Below are positions 35,497 to 46,292 of a stretch of DNA of 64,000 nucleotides, in pieces. The translations under genes were made by a program, and so were the position numbers. This stretch comes from Pseudomonas bananamidigenes (GTDB lineage Bacteria; Pseudomonadota; Gammaproteobacteria; Pseudomonadales; Pseudomonadaceae). The notes below the pieces were generated by a model. That model was not told the origin of the DNA. It searched no databases and worked only from the letters and a program-made list of their open reading frames with translations. Every line of letters starts with the position of its first letter. Position 1 is the first letter of the stretch. The stretch is from the NCBI RefSeq assembly GCF_001679645.1, contig NZ_LRUN01000022.1, positions 124,001-188,000 on the forward strand. Reading direction: 5' to 3'.

Positions 35497-36165
35497 TTAC
35501 CTCTTGCGTAATACGTAAACTCGCCACATGGCATAGAGCGGAATGAAGTCCAGTTGTTCCTGGATCCTGAATCCCGCCGCTTCGAATTCCTTTTCAACCG
35601 TAGCGGCCGGTAACACAAACCGGTTCTGGTAACCTTCCTGTCCGCGCCGTTTCTCGGCGCGCTTGCGTTTCCAGGCCTTGAAATTGCCATCCACCCACAA
35701 CGAAATGATCACACTGTCCCGGGTCACGCGTTCGAATTCACGCAGAATGGCCTGCCGATGTTCGGCTTCGCCGATGTGATGCAGCAGACGCATGCAGAAA
35801 ATGCTGTCCACGGCATTGTCAGGCAAAGCAATGTCGAACGCCGACGTGTGCAGGGGTTGTACCCGCTTCACCACATCCGCCGGCTGCGCCTGCATCGCCG
35901 TCCTGATCATCGACTCGGAATTGTCTGCCCCGATGATCACCCGATTGGGTTTTTCTGCCAGCAACGGCCAGAAACGCCCGGCACCGCACGGCAGATCCAA
36001 CACCAGTCCCGGTTCGCCGACCAGAGTCAACGCCTTGCGGGCCAACTGTTGATCACGCCAGTTGGACAGGCGACGCCCCAGGCCATCCTGGTGCTTGCGC
36101 AGATATTTCTGCGCATGGTTATCGTCGTACTTCTCGGAAAAATCGAGCTTGATCGGGCCGGCCAT
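35497..36165 (-). CDS. SAM-dependent methyltransferase (class I)
   Basis: A 222-residue class I methyltransferase. Motif I is G-L-V-L-D-L-P-C-G-A-G-R-F (~52-64); motif II is V-I-I-G-A-D-N-S-E-S-M (~75-85); the later V-D-S-I-F-C-M-R-L-L-H-H-I-G segment is motif IV. The C-terminal R-K-R-A-E-K-R-R-G-Q-E-G-Y basic region may be for substrate contact. Substrate not predictable. AGGAG 8 nt before the ATG. It is followed by inaA (4-nt gap) and a small exported protein, and is preceded by colS on the same strand (~125 bp upstream), so it lies in a colRS-linked group that I associate with LPS modification. Confidence 0.8.
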   Translation of the reverse strand: MAGPIKLDFSEKYDDNHAQKYLRKHQDGLGRRLSNWRDQQLARKALTLVGEPGLVLDLPCGAGRFWPLLAEKPNRVIIGADNSESMIRTAMQAQPADVVKRVQPLHTSAFDIALPDNAVDSIFCMRLLHHIGEAEHRQAILREFERVTRDSVIISLWVDGNFKAWKRKRAEKRRGQEGYQNRFVLPAATVEKEFEAAGFRIQEQLDFIPLYAMWRVYVLRKR

Positions 36166-36289
36166 TATCGGGACTCCTGAATTGCTTATATCCCCACCTT
36201 ATGCAGGGGCGTGTCAGCGTCAGGTCATCCCTTTGTGAAAAAAACGTCGCGTAAACCCACGAACTATTTCAAGGTTATACAGCATTTGT

Positions 36290-37600
36290 TCAGGTTGGCA
36301 GCTTTTTTGTGCTGTTTGAGAGGGATTCGCGTTTGCCAAGATCTACTTCGAAACGGCAGCCATTGGGATCCATCGTACTCAAAGTGACGCTCCAGCCCTG
36401 GTTTTCGCAGATCCGTTGAACCAGTGAAAGCCCGAGGCCAAGGCCTTCTCCGCGTTTTTCATTACCACGCACGAAAGGCTTGAACATCTCCTGACGCTTC
36501 TCCTCGGGAATGCCCACGCCCGAGTCTTCGACCACAAAACCGTTGGCATTGAGTGTCAACCGGATGAAACCCTGCTCGGTGTAGTGCAATGCGTTACGCA
36601 GCAGATTGCCCATCACTGCATTGAGCAGCGTGGCGTTGTAAAGAGTGTCCGGCGGGTTGCCCGGTTCGAAAATCAGCTTCAGTCCCTTGGATTCGATCGG
36701 CTCGCGCCACAGGCCCAACAAATTGTCCGCCACCTGGCCGAGGCTGTGCCGGGGGCCCGCCCCCGCATCTTCGCGCTGAGCGCGGGCCAGCATCAGGAAA
36801 GTCTGCACCAGTTCGCGCATTTCTTCGCTGGCCCGGGCAATCCGCTCGACCTGGGCACGACCGCGCTGATCGATATCCGGGTTTTCCAGCAGCAATTCAC
36901 AGGAACTGGCCAACACCATCAAAGGCGTACGCAGCTCATGGCTGACATCACTGGTGAACAGCCGCTCGCGGGTCAGTGCCTGGCGCAGACGCCCCAACGT
37001 CGCATCGAAGGCCACCGCCAGTTCACCCACTTCATCGGCGGCGTAGTCCGGGGCCAGCGGCGGGGCCAGCCCCAACAACTGATCGCGGTGACGCACCTGA
37101 CGCGCCAGCCGCACCACGGGCGCCATCACCTTGCGCGCCAGCACCCAGCCCAGGAACACCGCCAGCGCCAGACTGAGCACGAAGCCGACCAGCACCACGG
37201 CAAACAGCACGCGCTCACGCTCTTCGAAATCGCTTTGATCCTGCAGCAACACATAGCGTCGGCCGTCGACGATTTCGACCATCGCGTGATACGACAGCTG
37301 TTCGCGAAAAACTTCGTGGAACCCCGAATCCAGGTGCCGCAGATCCTTGGGCAGTTCGAAGTCGCCCGGACCACCGCTGAAATAGAACAGCTGATCCGGC
37401 TCCGGCCGATGGCTCCAGTCCGAGACGTTGTCCATCAGCAACAGGCGCTGCAGGTCGCCGCCCAGCCCGGCGGAGATCAGTTTTTCTTCCACCAGGTGCA
37501 CCGTCGCGACGATGCCCATGGCGAAGGCCCCTGCCACCAGTGCACTCATCAATGCAAAAGCGATGATGATCCGCTGGGCAAGGCTTTGCTTAAACTCCAT
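36290..37600 (-). CDS. colS: sensor histidine kinase ColS
   Basis: A 436-residue inner-membrane sensor kinase. TM1 (~10-35), a periplasmic domain (~36-130) and TM2 (~131-155) precede a HAMP-like linker, the HisKA box (F-T-S-D-V-S-H-E-L-R-T-P, phospho-acceptor His221) and the HATPase domain (N-L-L-R-N-A-L-H-Y, G-V-G-I-P, G-L-G-L-G-L). The periplasmic domain ends in Glu126-Glu-Arg-Glu129, the E-x-x-E motif reported for ColS metal sensing (Fe3+/Zn2+). It overlaps colR by 11 nt, so translation is coupled. ColRS controls envelope stress and metal/LPS-related genes in pseudomonads. Confidence 0.88.
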   Translation of the reverse strand: MEFKQSLAQRIIIAFALMSALVAGAFAMGIVATVHLVEEKLISAGLGGDLQRLLLMDNVSDWSHRPEPDQLFYFSGGPGDFELPKDLRHLDSGFHEVFREQLSYHAMVEIVDGRRYVLLQDQSDFEERERVLFAVVLVGFVLSLALAVFLGWVLARKVMAPVVRLARQVRHRDQLLGLAPPLAPDYAADEVGELAVAFDATLGRLRQALTRERLFTSDVSHELRTPLMVLASSCELLLENPDIDQRGRAQVERIARASEEMRELVQTFLMLARAQREDAGAGPRHSLGQVADNLLGLWREPIESKGLKLIFEPGNPPDTLYNATLLNAVMGNLLRNALHYTEQGFIRLTLNANGFVVEDSGVGIPEEKRQEMFKPFVRGNEKRGEGLGLGLSLVQRICENQGWSVTLSTMDPNGCRFEVDLGKRESLSNSTKKLPT

Positions 37601-38273
37601 CGCGGCCCTCGGCCAAGCGATAGCCCACGCCGTGCACGGTGTGCAGCAGTGGTTTGGCGAAAGGCTTGTCGATCACCTGGCGCAACTGGTGGACGTGGCT
37701 GCGCAGGCTGTCGCTGTCCGGGCAGTCATCGCCCCACAGGGCTTCTTCGAGAATTTCCCGACGCAGTACATGCGGGCTCTTCTGCATCAACACCGCAAGC
37801 AGTTTCAGGCCGACCGGGTTGAGCTTGAGCAGTTTGCCTTCGCGGGTCACTTCAAGCGTGTCGAGGTCGTAACTCAGGTCGCCGACCTGCAGGGAGCGAC
37901 GACCGCCGCCCTGGGTCCGGCGCATCACCGCCTCGACTCGCGCCGCGAGCTCCGACAAGGCGAAAGGTTTGACCAGATAATCGTCGGCCCCGGACTTGAA
38001 GCCCTGCAGGCGGTCATCGAGCTGGTCGCGGGCGGTAAGCATGATCACCGGCGTGTCGCGGCGGGCATCTTCGCGCAGGCGTTTGCACAGGGTATAGCCA
38101 TCGATGCCGGGCAACATGATGTCGAGCACGATCAGGTCATAGTGCTCGGTGGCTGCCAGATGCAGGCCCGACAGACCGTCCTGGGCGCAATCGACGGTAT
38201 AGCCCTTCAGGCCCAGGTAATCAGCCAGGTTGGCCAGGATATCGCGGTTGTCTTCGACCAATAGAATTCGCAT
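37590..38273 (-). CDS. colR: response regulator ColR (OmpR family)
   Basis: A 227-residue OmpR/PhoB-type regulator. Receiver (1-120) with the acidic pocket E8-D9, phospho-acceptor Asp51 (L-I-V-L-D-I-M-L-P-G), the switch Thr80 (M-L-T-A) and Lys102 (D-Y-L-V-K-P-F), then the winged-helix effector (~130-225: R-S-H-V-H-Q-L-R, G-V-G-Y-R-L). The near-identity of its N-terminal stretch to ColR is what I recognise. The ATG at 38273 has AGAGG upstream; a GTG two codons earlier is the alternative. Transcribed first, with colS overlapping by 11 nt. Its divergent neighbour (a sulfatase-type envelope enzyme) may be a target; no operator was assigned. Confidence 0.9.
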   Translation of the reverse strand: MRILLVEDNRDILANLADYLGLKGYTVDCAQDGLSGLHLAATEHYDLIVLDIMLPGIDGYTLCKRLREDARRDTPVIMLTARDQLDDRLQGFKSGADDYLVKPFALSELAARVEAVMRRTQGGGRRSLQVGDLSYDLDTLEVTREGKLLKLNPVGLKLLAVLMQKSPHVLRREILEEALWGDDCPDSDSLRSHVHQLRQVIDKPFAKPLLHTVHGVGYRLAEGRDGV

Positions 38274-38476
38274 GGGCACCTCTTGCGTACACAGTAACGG
38301 CCATCATGGCCCGCGCAGCTTACGGCCTGTTTCGGTTCAGGGCTAGGGTTGGCGGCCCGACAGCCGAATTTGCCCGACTTAAATAATTTTTTAACAAAGT
38401 TTTCACCATCGATTCACAACCTGATTACAGTGGCGCCGCGAAACTCCCGCGCCATTGATAAAAGGAACTAAACACA

Positions 38477-40426
38477 ATGGTTTTTCTCAAGACGGCGCCG
38501 ATGCGCTATCTGCAATTGGTCACCGGCACCTGGCTGGCGGTATTCCTCCTCACCCGTATCGTACTGCTGCTGACTCATCTGAATGAGGCCGGTGGTGGAA
38601 CGTTGTCCGTGTTCGGCATTGGCCTGGTGTACGACCTGGCCTTCCTCGCCTATGCCGCCCTGCCAATGGGGCTGTATCTGTTGCTGTGCCCGCCGGCACT
38701 GTGGCGCCGCCGCGGTCACCGCTGGTTCCTTCAGGGACTGCTGACCGTCAGCCTGTACGCCATGTTGTTCACGGCCGTGGCCGAATGGCTGTTCTGGGAC
38801 GAGTTCGGGGTTCGCTTCAACTTCATCGCCGTCGATTATCTGGTGTATTCCGACGAAGTGCTGAACAACGTGCTCGAGTCCTACCCGATCGGCAAGTTGC
38901 TGAGCCTTCTGGCGGTGCTGGCCATCGCGCTGAGTTTCGCGCTGCGCAAGCCGTTCAACGCCGCACTCGACGCCCCGCTGCCGCCATTGCGTGGTCGGCT
39001 GCTCAATGCGCTGGCGCTGTTGGTGGTAGCAGGTCTGAGTCTGCAACTGATCAGCCAGGACGCACCGCGCGCCCAGGGTGGCAACGCCTATCAGAACGAA
39101 CTGGCGAGCAATGGCCCGTATCAGTTCTTCGCCGCATTCCGTAATAACGAGCTGGATTACAGTCAGTTCTACAAGAGCCTGCCGACGGATAAAGTCGCCA
39201 GTCAGATGCGTGCCGAACTGAATGAGCCCGATGCCCGTTTCGTCGGTCAGGATCCACAGGATATCCGCCGCAATATCGACAACCCCGGTGTCACCCGCAA
39301 ACCGAACATCGTGCTGGTGACCATTGAAAGCCTCAGTGCCAAATACCTGGGCAGCAACGGTGACGGGCGCAACCTGACGCCGAACCTCGACGCGTTGCGC
39401 AAGCAGAGCCTTTACTTCAACAATTTCTACGCCACCGGCACCCGTACCGACCGGGGTCTGGAAGCCATCACCCTGGCCATTCCACCGACACCGGGCCGTT
39501 CGATCGTCAAACGCATCGGTCGCGAAAGCGGTTTCGCCAGCCTCGGCCAGCAACTGAGCGCGGTGGGCTATGACAGCGTGTTCGTGTACGGCGGCCGTGG
39601 CTACTTCGACAACATGAACGCGTTCTTCAGCGGTAACGGCTATCGCGTTGTCGATCAGAGCAGCGTCGATGAGTCGGAAATCCACTTCAAGAATGCCTGG
39701 GGCATGGCCGACGAGGATCTGTACAAGCAGACCCTGAAACTGGCGGACGCCGATTACGCCAGGCAGCAACCTTTCCTGTTGCAACTGATGACTACGTCCA
39801 ATCACCGTCCGTACACCTATCCGGAAAACCGCATCGATATCAAGTCGGGTAACGGTCGCGACGGCGCGGTGAAGTACACCGACTATGCCATCGGCCAGTT
39901 CCTGGAACAGGCGCGGCAGAAACCGTGGTTCGACAACACGATCTTTATCTTCGTCGCCGACCACACCGCCGGCAGTGCGGGCAAGGAAGACCTGCCGATC
40001 ACCAACTACCAGATCCCGCTGTTCATTTATGCGCCCAAGCTGATCGAGCCACGGGAAAACGCGCAACTGGCCAGCCAGATCGATCTCGCGCCGACCCTGC
40101 TGGGGTTGCTGAACCTGGATTATCAATCGACGTTCTTCGGTCGCAATCTGCTGCAGGACAACCCGCTGCCGCCTCGGGTCGTGGTGGGCAACTATCAGCA
40201 CCTGGGTCTGTTCGACGGCAAGGACCTGGCGATTCTCAGCCCACGCCAGGGCCTGCGCCGGCATGACGATGCGCTGAGCGAAAGCCGCGAATCCCGGGTC
40301 GACAGCAACGATCCGCTGATCAGCCGCGCGATCTCGTATTACCAGACCGCCAGTTATGGTTTCAAGCAACAGCTGCTTGGCTGGAAAGCCCCCAAAGAGG
40401 GCAATCCGCAAGTCAGTGAACGCTGA
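38477..40426 (+). CDS. LTA-synthase-like sulfatase-fold envelope enzyme
   Basis: A 649-residue inner-membrane protein with five N-terminal TM helices (~12-195) and a C-terminal periplasmic sulfatase/alkaline-phosphatase-fold domain (~255-560), the layout of the LTA synthase/phosphoglycerol transferase family. Catalytic features are P-N-I-V-L-V-T-I-E-S-L-S-A-K (metal Glu), a nucleophilic Thr in A-T-G-T-R-T-D-R-G and the late V-A-D-H-T (Asp-His metal ligands). In Gram-negatives such enzymes add phosphoglycerol or related groups to periplasmic glucans, LPS or proteins. Divergent from colRS (204-bp gap). AAGGA lies about 10 nt before the ATG. The acceptor is unknown. Confidence 0.82.
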   Translation: MVFLKTAPMRYLQLVTGTWLAVFLLTRIVLLLTHLNEAGGGTLSVFGIGLVYDLAFLAYAALPMGLYLLLCPPALWRRRGHRWFLQGLLTVSLYAMLFTAVAEWLFWDEFGVRFNFIAVDYLVYSDEVLNNVLESYPIGKLLSLLAVLAIALSFALRKPFNAALDAPLPPLRGRLLNALALLVVAGLSLQLISQDAPRAQGGNAYQNELASNGPYQFFAAFRNNELDYSQFYKSLPTDKVASQMRAELNEPDARFVGQDPQDIRRNIDNPGVTRKPNIVLVTIESLSAKYLGSNGDGRNLTPNLDALRKQSLYFNNFYATGTRTDRGLEAITLAIPPTPGRSIVKRIGRESGFASLGQQLSAVGYDSVFVYGGRGYFDNMNAFFSGNGYRVVDQSSVDESEIHFKNAWGMADEDLYKQTLKLADADYARQQPFLLQLMTTSNHRPYTYPENRIDIKSGNGRDGAVKYTDYAIGQFLEQARQKPWFDNTIFIFVADHTAGSAGKEDLPITNYQIPLFIYAPKLIEPRENAQLASQIDLAPTLLGLLNLDYQSTFFGRNLLQDNPLPPRVVVGNYQHLGLFDGKDLAILSPRQGLRRHDDALSESRESRVDSNDPLISRAISYYQTASYGFKQQLLGWKAPKEGNPQVSER

Positions 40427-40433
40427 TCGAAAC

Positions 40434-40463
40434 GCCTCGGGCCGATGATCCCGAGGCTTTTTT
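40434..40463 (+). terminator. terminator of the LTA-synthase-like gene
   Basis: GCCTCGGG-CCGATGAT-CCCGAGGC followed by TTTTTT, 8 bp after the stop. A classic rho-independent terminator. Confidence 0.88.
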
Positions 40464-40471
40464 ACGGGCAA

Positions 40472-40508
40472 TAAAAAACCCCGCCTGCTCATCGCAGGCG
40501 GGTTTTTT
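40472..40508 (-). terminator. terminator of groES-groEL
   Basis: On the minus strand, an AACCCGCCTGC - 5 nt - GCAGGCGGGGTT stem with a flanking T-run (TTTTTT), 20 bp after the groEL stop; near-symmetric A/T runs mean it can serve both directions. Confidence 0.88.
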
Positions 40509-40528
40509 CGTTTCGGGGCAAGGCTGGC

Positions 40529-42187
<1,659 letters not shown>

Positions 42188-42224
42188 TTAAATACTTTGT
42201 AGTAGCGGGAAAATGAGCGGGTAA

Positions 42225-42518
42225 TCAGCCTTCGATAACAGCGAGGATTTCGTTCTCGCTCATTACCAGCAGGTCTTCGCCGTCGACTTTCACAGTGTTG
42301 CTGCCGGAGTACGGACCGAACACAACCTTGTCGCCCACTTTTACCGACAGTGCGCGCACTTCACCGCTTTCCAGTGCCTTGCCCGGGCCTACAGCCAGAA
42401 TCTCACCGTGGTTGGCTTTCTCGGCAGCCGAACCTGGCAGGACGATACCGCCAGCGGTTTTCTTTTCTTCTTCGCTGCGACGGATGACGACGCGGTCATG
42501 CAGAGGACGAAGCTTCAT
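42225..42518 (-). CDS. groS: co-chaperonin GroES
   Basis: A 97-residue co-chaperonin that caps Gro[16 protein letters not shown] at the N-terminus, a mobile loop [15 protein letters not shown] (~18-32) and the C-terminal [11 protein letters not shown] are all present. First gene of the operon; AGGAG precedes the ATG and a heat-shock promoter lies ~145-170 bp upstream. Confidence 0.97.
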   Translation of the reverse strand: MKLRPLHDRVVIRRSEEEKKTAGGIVLPGSAAEKANHGEILAVGPGKALESGEVRALSVKVGDKVVFGPYSGSNTVKVDGEDLLVMSENEILAVIEG

Positions 42519-42663
42519 TGTCGATCTCTCCTAATTGTGGTTTTCATCGGCCGGTGTAGTCCCGGCGGGTTTAACGAATCCGGCCTGCGCCGGTTGCGGT
42601 TCGTCGAGCGAACCGCGCAAGTCTGTCCGGTTCAGATAACCGGAAACCTTTCGGTGACCGATA

Positions 42664-42690
42664 CATAGGGGCGCATATGCTTATTACAAG
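42664..42690 (-). promoter_or_regulatory. sigma-32-type heat-shock promoter of groES-groEL
   Basis: On the minus strand, CTTGTA (42690-42685), a 13-nt spacer, then CCCCTATGT (42671-42663), close to the sigma-32 consensus CTTGAA - 13-15 nt - CCCCATNT. It lies ~145 bp before the groES start and no CIRCE repeat is evident. Confidence 0.7.
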
Positions 42691-42743
42691 GGTGGGGGCT
42701 AAAATTTTTGCGGTGAGCTTCATCGATTTGCCCCACAAACGAA

Positions 42744-42765
42744 CACGGCACCCGAAGGTGCCGTG
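42744..42765 (-). terminator. hairpin downstream of fxsA
   Basis: CACGGCACC-CGAA-GGTGCCGTG, a perfect 9-bp stem with four-nucleotide loop, 13 bp after the fxsA stop on the minus strand. It should separate fxsA from the groES promoter. Confidence 0.7.
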
Positions 42766-42777
42766 CGAGTGCAGAAG

Positions 42778-43254
42778 TCACTTGCTGTCGCGGTGTTCGA
42801 ATTCGCCTTCGATCACATCGCCTTCGCGGCCCAGAGGCTGGCGCGGTGCAGGACCGCCGCGAGGTTGCAGGTCATCGGCGAACGCACGCTGACGCATGGC
42901 CTGCTCTTCGGCGCGCTGACGCATTTTGTTGGCAAACAGACGACGGCTGAACGGCAACAGCAGCACCAGACCCGCCACGTCACTGATGAAGCCCGGCAGG
43001 ATCAACAGGCCACCGGCCAGCGCCAGCATCAGGCCTTCGAGCATGGTTTGCGCAGGCAGTTCGCCGCGGTTCAGGCTTTCACGGGCACGCAGGGCCGTGG
43101 CCAGGCCGGCGATGCGCAGCACGAATACGCCAAACATAGAGCCGAGAATGATCAGCAGCAGGGCCGGGAAAAATCCGATCGATCCTGCCACCTTGACGAA
43201 TACGAACAGCTCCAGCACCGGGAACAGTAGAAAGAGCAACAAGAAAGGGCGCAT
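42778..43254 (-). CDS. fxsA: FxsA-family inner-membrane protein
   Basis: A 158-residue membrane protein with two to three hydrophobic segments (residues 2-45 in two runs, and ~75-95). The family hallmark is the opening M-R-P-F-L-L-L-F-L-L-F-P-V-L-E-L-F-V-F-V-K-V followed by G-F-F-P-A-L-L-L-I-I-L-G and the later L-I-L-P-G-F-I-S-D-V-A-G-L-V-L-L-L-P. E. coli FxsA affects exclusion of phage T7 by F plasmids; its normal role is unknown. The C-terminal ~55 residues are charged and cytoplasmic. GAGGAAA lies 6-7 nt before the ATG at 43254. Placement just upstream of groES is a conserved neighbourhood. Confidence 0.82.
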   Translation of the reverse strand: MRPFLLLFLLFPVLELFVFVKVAGSIGFFPALLLIILGSMFGVFVLRIAGLATALRARESLNRGELPAQTMLEGLMLALAGGLLILPGFISDVAGLVLLLPFSRRLFANKMRQRAEEQAMRQRAFADDLQPRGGPAPRQPLGREGDVIEGEFEHRDSK

Positions 43255-43319
43255 CAAAATTTCCTCAACGCAAGAAATGCCTTGCAGTAAGCCCTAGATG
43301 ACGTCGCCCTTTCGTGAAT

Positions 43320-44051
43320 TCAAGCGCCGGCCACCGCATTTTTTGGCCAGACCTGCGCGTGAGCCAGAGAAACCAAGGCCTCGCGCACTTGTATCGGCGT
43401 ATGACAAGGCGCTTGAAACGGCAGCCAGTACAGCGCCTGACCAATGCGCAGGTGCATGCCTTCGGTGTCGATCCCGGCCATTTGTGCCGGGACGGTTTTC
43501 GGCAGCCCGGCGAGATCGACGTAATGCGCGATGGCCTTGGCATGATCGCTGTTCATGTGTTCGACCATGCTGATCTCGGCCTTGCCGGCGAACGGGTTGG
43601 CCAGGGTCAGGTGATCGACCCAGTGAATCGCACCAAAACCGCCGATGTAGCGATGACGCACAGGCTTGAGCACCCAGAAATCGAAGTCGTGGGCCTTGTG
43701 GTAATTCTGCGATTCGGGGAAATAGCGGTAGTAACGCTCGGCAGCCGCTTCGATGGCCGCAGCGTCTTCGAGCTTTTCCGCTTCCGCCAGGTAGGTCAGG
43801 CGGCCAACGGCCTGCACGTCATCGGCGTCGCGCTCACCCACCAGCAGCGAACACTTCGGGTCTTTTTGCAGGTTGTGGGTGTGCTGGGCGATGCGGCTGA
43901 TGAGGATCAACGGCCGGCCCTGCTCGTCCAGGCAGTAGGGAACCACGGAGCCGAACGGAAAACCGGGCATTGATTTGGAGTGGGTCGACAATACGCCACG
44001 GTATTCCTTGAGAAGCAATTCTCGGGCATTCTTGGCCGCTTCAACGCTCAA
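43320..44051 (-). CDS. HugZ-like pyridoxamine-oxidase-fold haem-linked protein
   Basis: A 243-residue cytoplasmic protein with an N-terminal split-barrel (PNPOx-like) domain (~10-150: Y-R-G-V-L-S-T-H-S, P-G-F-P-F-G-S-V-V-P-Y, D-P-K-C-S-L-L-V-G-E) and a C-terminal DUF2470 domain (~165-240: M-V-E-H-M-N-S-D-H-A-K-A-I). This is the HugZ/HutZ-type architecture associated with haem utilisation or haem oxygenase activity; some members bind FMN instead. Translation starts at a TTG (44051) with AAGGAG 7 nt upstream, which is strong enough to be convincing. No haem-uptake gene is adjacent, so a haem role is inferred from the fold. Confidence 0.78.
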   Translation of the reverse strand: MSVEAAKNARELLLKEYRGVLSTHSKSMPGFPFGSVVPYCLDEQGRPLILISRIAQHTHNLQKDPKCSLLVGERDADDVQAVGRLTYLAEAEKLEDAAAIEAAAERYYRYFPESQNYHKAHDFDFWVLKPVRHRYIGGFGAIHWVDHLTLANPFAGKAEISMVEHMNSDHAKAIAHYVDLAGLPKTVPAQMAGIDTEGMHLRIGQALYWLPFQAPCHTPIQVREALVSLAHAQVWPKNAVAGA

Positions 44052-44217
44052 TTTATGACTCCTTAAATAAAATCCGTCATAAAAACGGACGGGCGCTCGG
44101 GATCAAGTCCCGTTTACACCATCGGGCAATTCTCATGTGCAACCTGCCCAAAGCCGGTGCAGATCGAGAGCCGCCCTGCAAGCAACACCACTCTCACCTG
44201 CTCTCGGGGGCATGCGA

Positions 44218-44976
44218 ATGCAACTCAACGACAAAGTAATCATTATCACCGGCGGTTGCCAAGGCCTGGGCCGCTCGATGGCCGAGTATTTCGCAGGCAA
44301 GGGCGCGAAACTGGCACTGGTCGATCTGAACCAGGAAAAGCTCGATGACGCAGTCGCGGCCTGCAAGGCCAAGGGTGTCGAAGCCCGCAGCTACCTGTGC
44401 AACGTTGCCAATGAAGAGCAGGTGACGCACATGGTCGCCCAGGTCGCCGAAGACTTCGGCGCGATCCACGGCTTGGTCAACAACGCGGGGATCCTGCGTG
44501 ACGGTCTGCTGCTCAAGGTCAAGGACGGCGAGATGACCAAAATGAGCCTGGCCCAGTGGCAGGCGGTGATCGACGTCAACCTGACCGGCGTGTTCCTCTG
44601 CACCCGTGAAGTCGCAGCCAAAATGGTCGAGCTGAAGAACAGCGGCGCGATCATCAACATCTCGTCGATCTCCCGCGCGGGCAACGTCGGCCAGACCAAC
44701 TACTCCGCCGCCAAGGCCGGTGTCGCTGCGGCGACCGTGACCTGGGCCAAGGAGCTGGCGCGTTACGGCATTCGCGTGGCCGGCATCGCACCGGGCTTCA
44801 TCGAAACCGAGATGACTCTGGGCATGAAACCCGAAGCGCTGGAGAAAATGACGTCGGGCATTCCGCTCAAGCGCATGGGCAAGCCGGAAGAAATCGCCCA
44901 TTCGGCGGCGTACATTTTCGAGAACGATTACTACACCGGCCGGATCCTGGAGATGGATGGCGGTTTGCGCATCTAG
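44218..44976 (+). CDS. short-chain dehydrogenase/reductase (FabG-like)
   Basis: A 252-residue classical SDR. NAD(P) motif T-G-G-C-Q-G-L-G (residues ~10-17), N-N-A-G (~88), the catalytic Ser in I-N-I-S-S-I-S and the Y-S-A-A-K pair (~161-165), with C-terminal G-F-I-E-T-E-M and M-D-G-G. Probably a 3-oxoacyl-type reductase or short-chain alcohol dehydrogenase; the substrate is unresolved. G-G-G-G-G precedes the ATG at 44218 by 7 nt; an ATG at 44212 is too close. It is monocistronic and followed by a hairpin made by an elongated REP element and T-run. Confidence 0.82.
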   Translation: MQLNDKVIIITGGCQGLGRSMAEYFAGKGAKLALVDLNQEKLDDAVAACKAKGVEARSYLCNVANEEQVTHMVAQVAEDFGAIHGLVNNAGILRDGLLLKVKDGEMTKMSLAQWQAVIDVNLTGVFLCTREVAAKMVELKNSGAIINISSISRAGNVGQTNYSAAKAGVAAATVTWAKELARYGIRVAGIAPGFIETEMTLGMKPEALEKMTSGIPLKRMGKPEEIAHSAAYIFENDYYTGRILEMDGGLRI

Positions 44977-44996
44977 CCGACAACACAAAACCAAAT

Positions 44997-45041
44997 GTGG
45001 GAGCAAGTCGAACCGTCGAACCGTCGCTCCCACAGTTTTTT
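44997..45041. repeat. elongated REP variant with T-run (probable terminator)
   Basis: GTGGGAGCAAGTCGAACC ... GGTTCGACGGT-type 37-nt palindromic element, the reverse complement of the 16420-16457 element with few changes. Its GTGGGAGC/GCTCCCAC arms pair, and it is followed on the plus strand by eight Ts, so it can also terminate the SDR transcript. Confidence 0.75.
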
Positions 45042-45059
45042 TTCAGCGGCGCGGCAAAA

Positions 45060-46154
45060 TCAATCGTCGCTGATGGTGATGTTCGGCATCGCCGGCGACG
45101 CCGCTTCCTGCAACACGATCCGCGCGCCGACGTGGCGGGCCAGCTCCTGATAGACCATGGCGATCTGGCTGTCCGGCTCGGCAATCACCGTCGGCTTGCC
45201 GCCATCGGCCTGCTCGCGGATCAACATCGACAGCGGCAGCGAAGCCAGCAGTTCGACGCCGTACCGGGTCGCCAGTTTCTCGCCACCGCCTTCACCGAAC
45301 AGATGCTCGGCATGTCCGCAGTTCGAGCAGATGTGCACGGCCATGTTTTCCACCACGCCCAGCACCGGAATGTTCACCTTGCGGAACATTTCCACACCTT
45401 TACGCGCATCGAGCAGCGCCAGATCCTGCGGCGTGGTGACGATCACGGCACCAGCCACCGGGACCTTCTGCGCCAGGGTCAATTGAATGTCGCCAGTGCC
45501 TGGCGGCATGTCGATCACCAGGTAATCCAGATCGCCCCAGGCAGTTTGGGTGACCAGTTGCAACAGTGCACCGGACACCATCGGCCCACGCCAGACCATT
45601 GGCGTGTTGTCGTCGGTCAGGAAGGCCATCGACATCACTTCCACGCCATGGGCCTGCAGCGGCACGAACCACTTCTGATCCTTGACCTGCGGACGGGTGC
45701 CCTCGGGAATGCCGAACATGATCCCTTGGCTCGGGCCGTAGATATCGGCGTCGAGAATCCCGACTTTCGCGCCTTCGCGGGCCAGCGCCAGCGCCAGGTT
45801 GGCGGCGGTGGTTGACTTGCCCACACCGCCCTTGCCCGATGCCACCGCGACCACGTTCTTGACGTTGGCCAACCCCGGAATCTGCGCCTGGGCCTTGTGC
45901 GCGGCGATCACGCTGTTGACCTCGACCCTGGCTGTCACGACACCGTCGAGGTTTTCGATGGCCAGTTGCAGCAGTTGCGCCCAGCCGCTCTTGAACAGAC
46001 CGGCGGCATAGCCGATTTCCAGCTGCACGCTGACGCGGTCACCGGCGATGTCGATGTTGCGCACGCAACCGGCGCTGACCGGATCCTGGTTCAGGTAAGG
46101 GTCGGTGTATTGGCTGAGGACGGCTTCCACCGCTGCGCGAGTGACGGCGCTCAT
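45060..46154 (-). CDS. apbC: Mrp/ApbC-type Fe-S cluster carrier ATPase
   Basis: A 364-residue cytoplasmic P-loop protein that assembles and delivers [4Fe-4S] clusters. It starts with a DUF59-like (MIP18) segment (1-90: Y-T-D-P-Y, I-G-Y-A-A-G), then the deviant Walker A K-G-G-V-G-K-S (108-114), the Switch region D-A-D-I-Y-G-P-S (135-142), D-M-P-P-G-T-G-D-I and the cluster-binding Cys276-x-x-Cys279. GGAG 7 nt upstream of the ATG. It is divergent from metG (138-bp gap), the arrangement common in gammaproteobacteria. Confidence 0.92.
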   Translation of the reverse strand: MSAVTRAAVEAVLSQYTDPYLNQDPVSAGCVRNIDIAGDRVSVQLEIGYAAGLFKSGWAQLLQLAIENLDGVVTARVEVNSVIAAHKAQAQIPGLANVKNVVAVASGKGGVGKSTTAANLALALAREGAKVGILDADIYGPSQGIMFGIPEGTRPQVKDQKWFVPLQAHGVEVMSMAFLTDDNTPMVWRGPMVSGALLQLVTQTAWGDLDYLVIDMPPGTGDIQLTLAQKVPVAGAVIVTTPQDLALLDARKGVEMFRKVNIPVLGVVENMAVHICSNCGHAEHLFGEGGGEKLATRYGVELLASLPLSMLIREQADGGKPTVIAEPDSQIAMVYQELARHVGARIVLQEAASPAMPNITISDD

Positions 46155-46292
46155 GGGCAACTCCGATAACAAGACTGGAAAAGATGGCGGGTATCCTACG
46201 ACACAAACCCGATAACGCGCTCACAGGGTGAAAAATATGCTCGGGCGTTTTATAGTGGCCGACCTCCGTTTCATCAAGTAGCGAAGCCCCAC

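Noticed and set aside
42519..42777. CIRCE-type HrcA operator upstream of groES
   Set aside because: No TTAGCACTC-N9-GAGTGCTAA pattern; the sequence fits a sigma-32 promoter instead.
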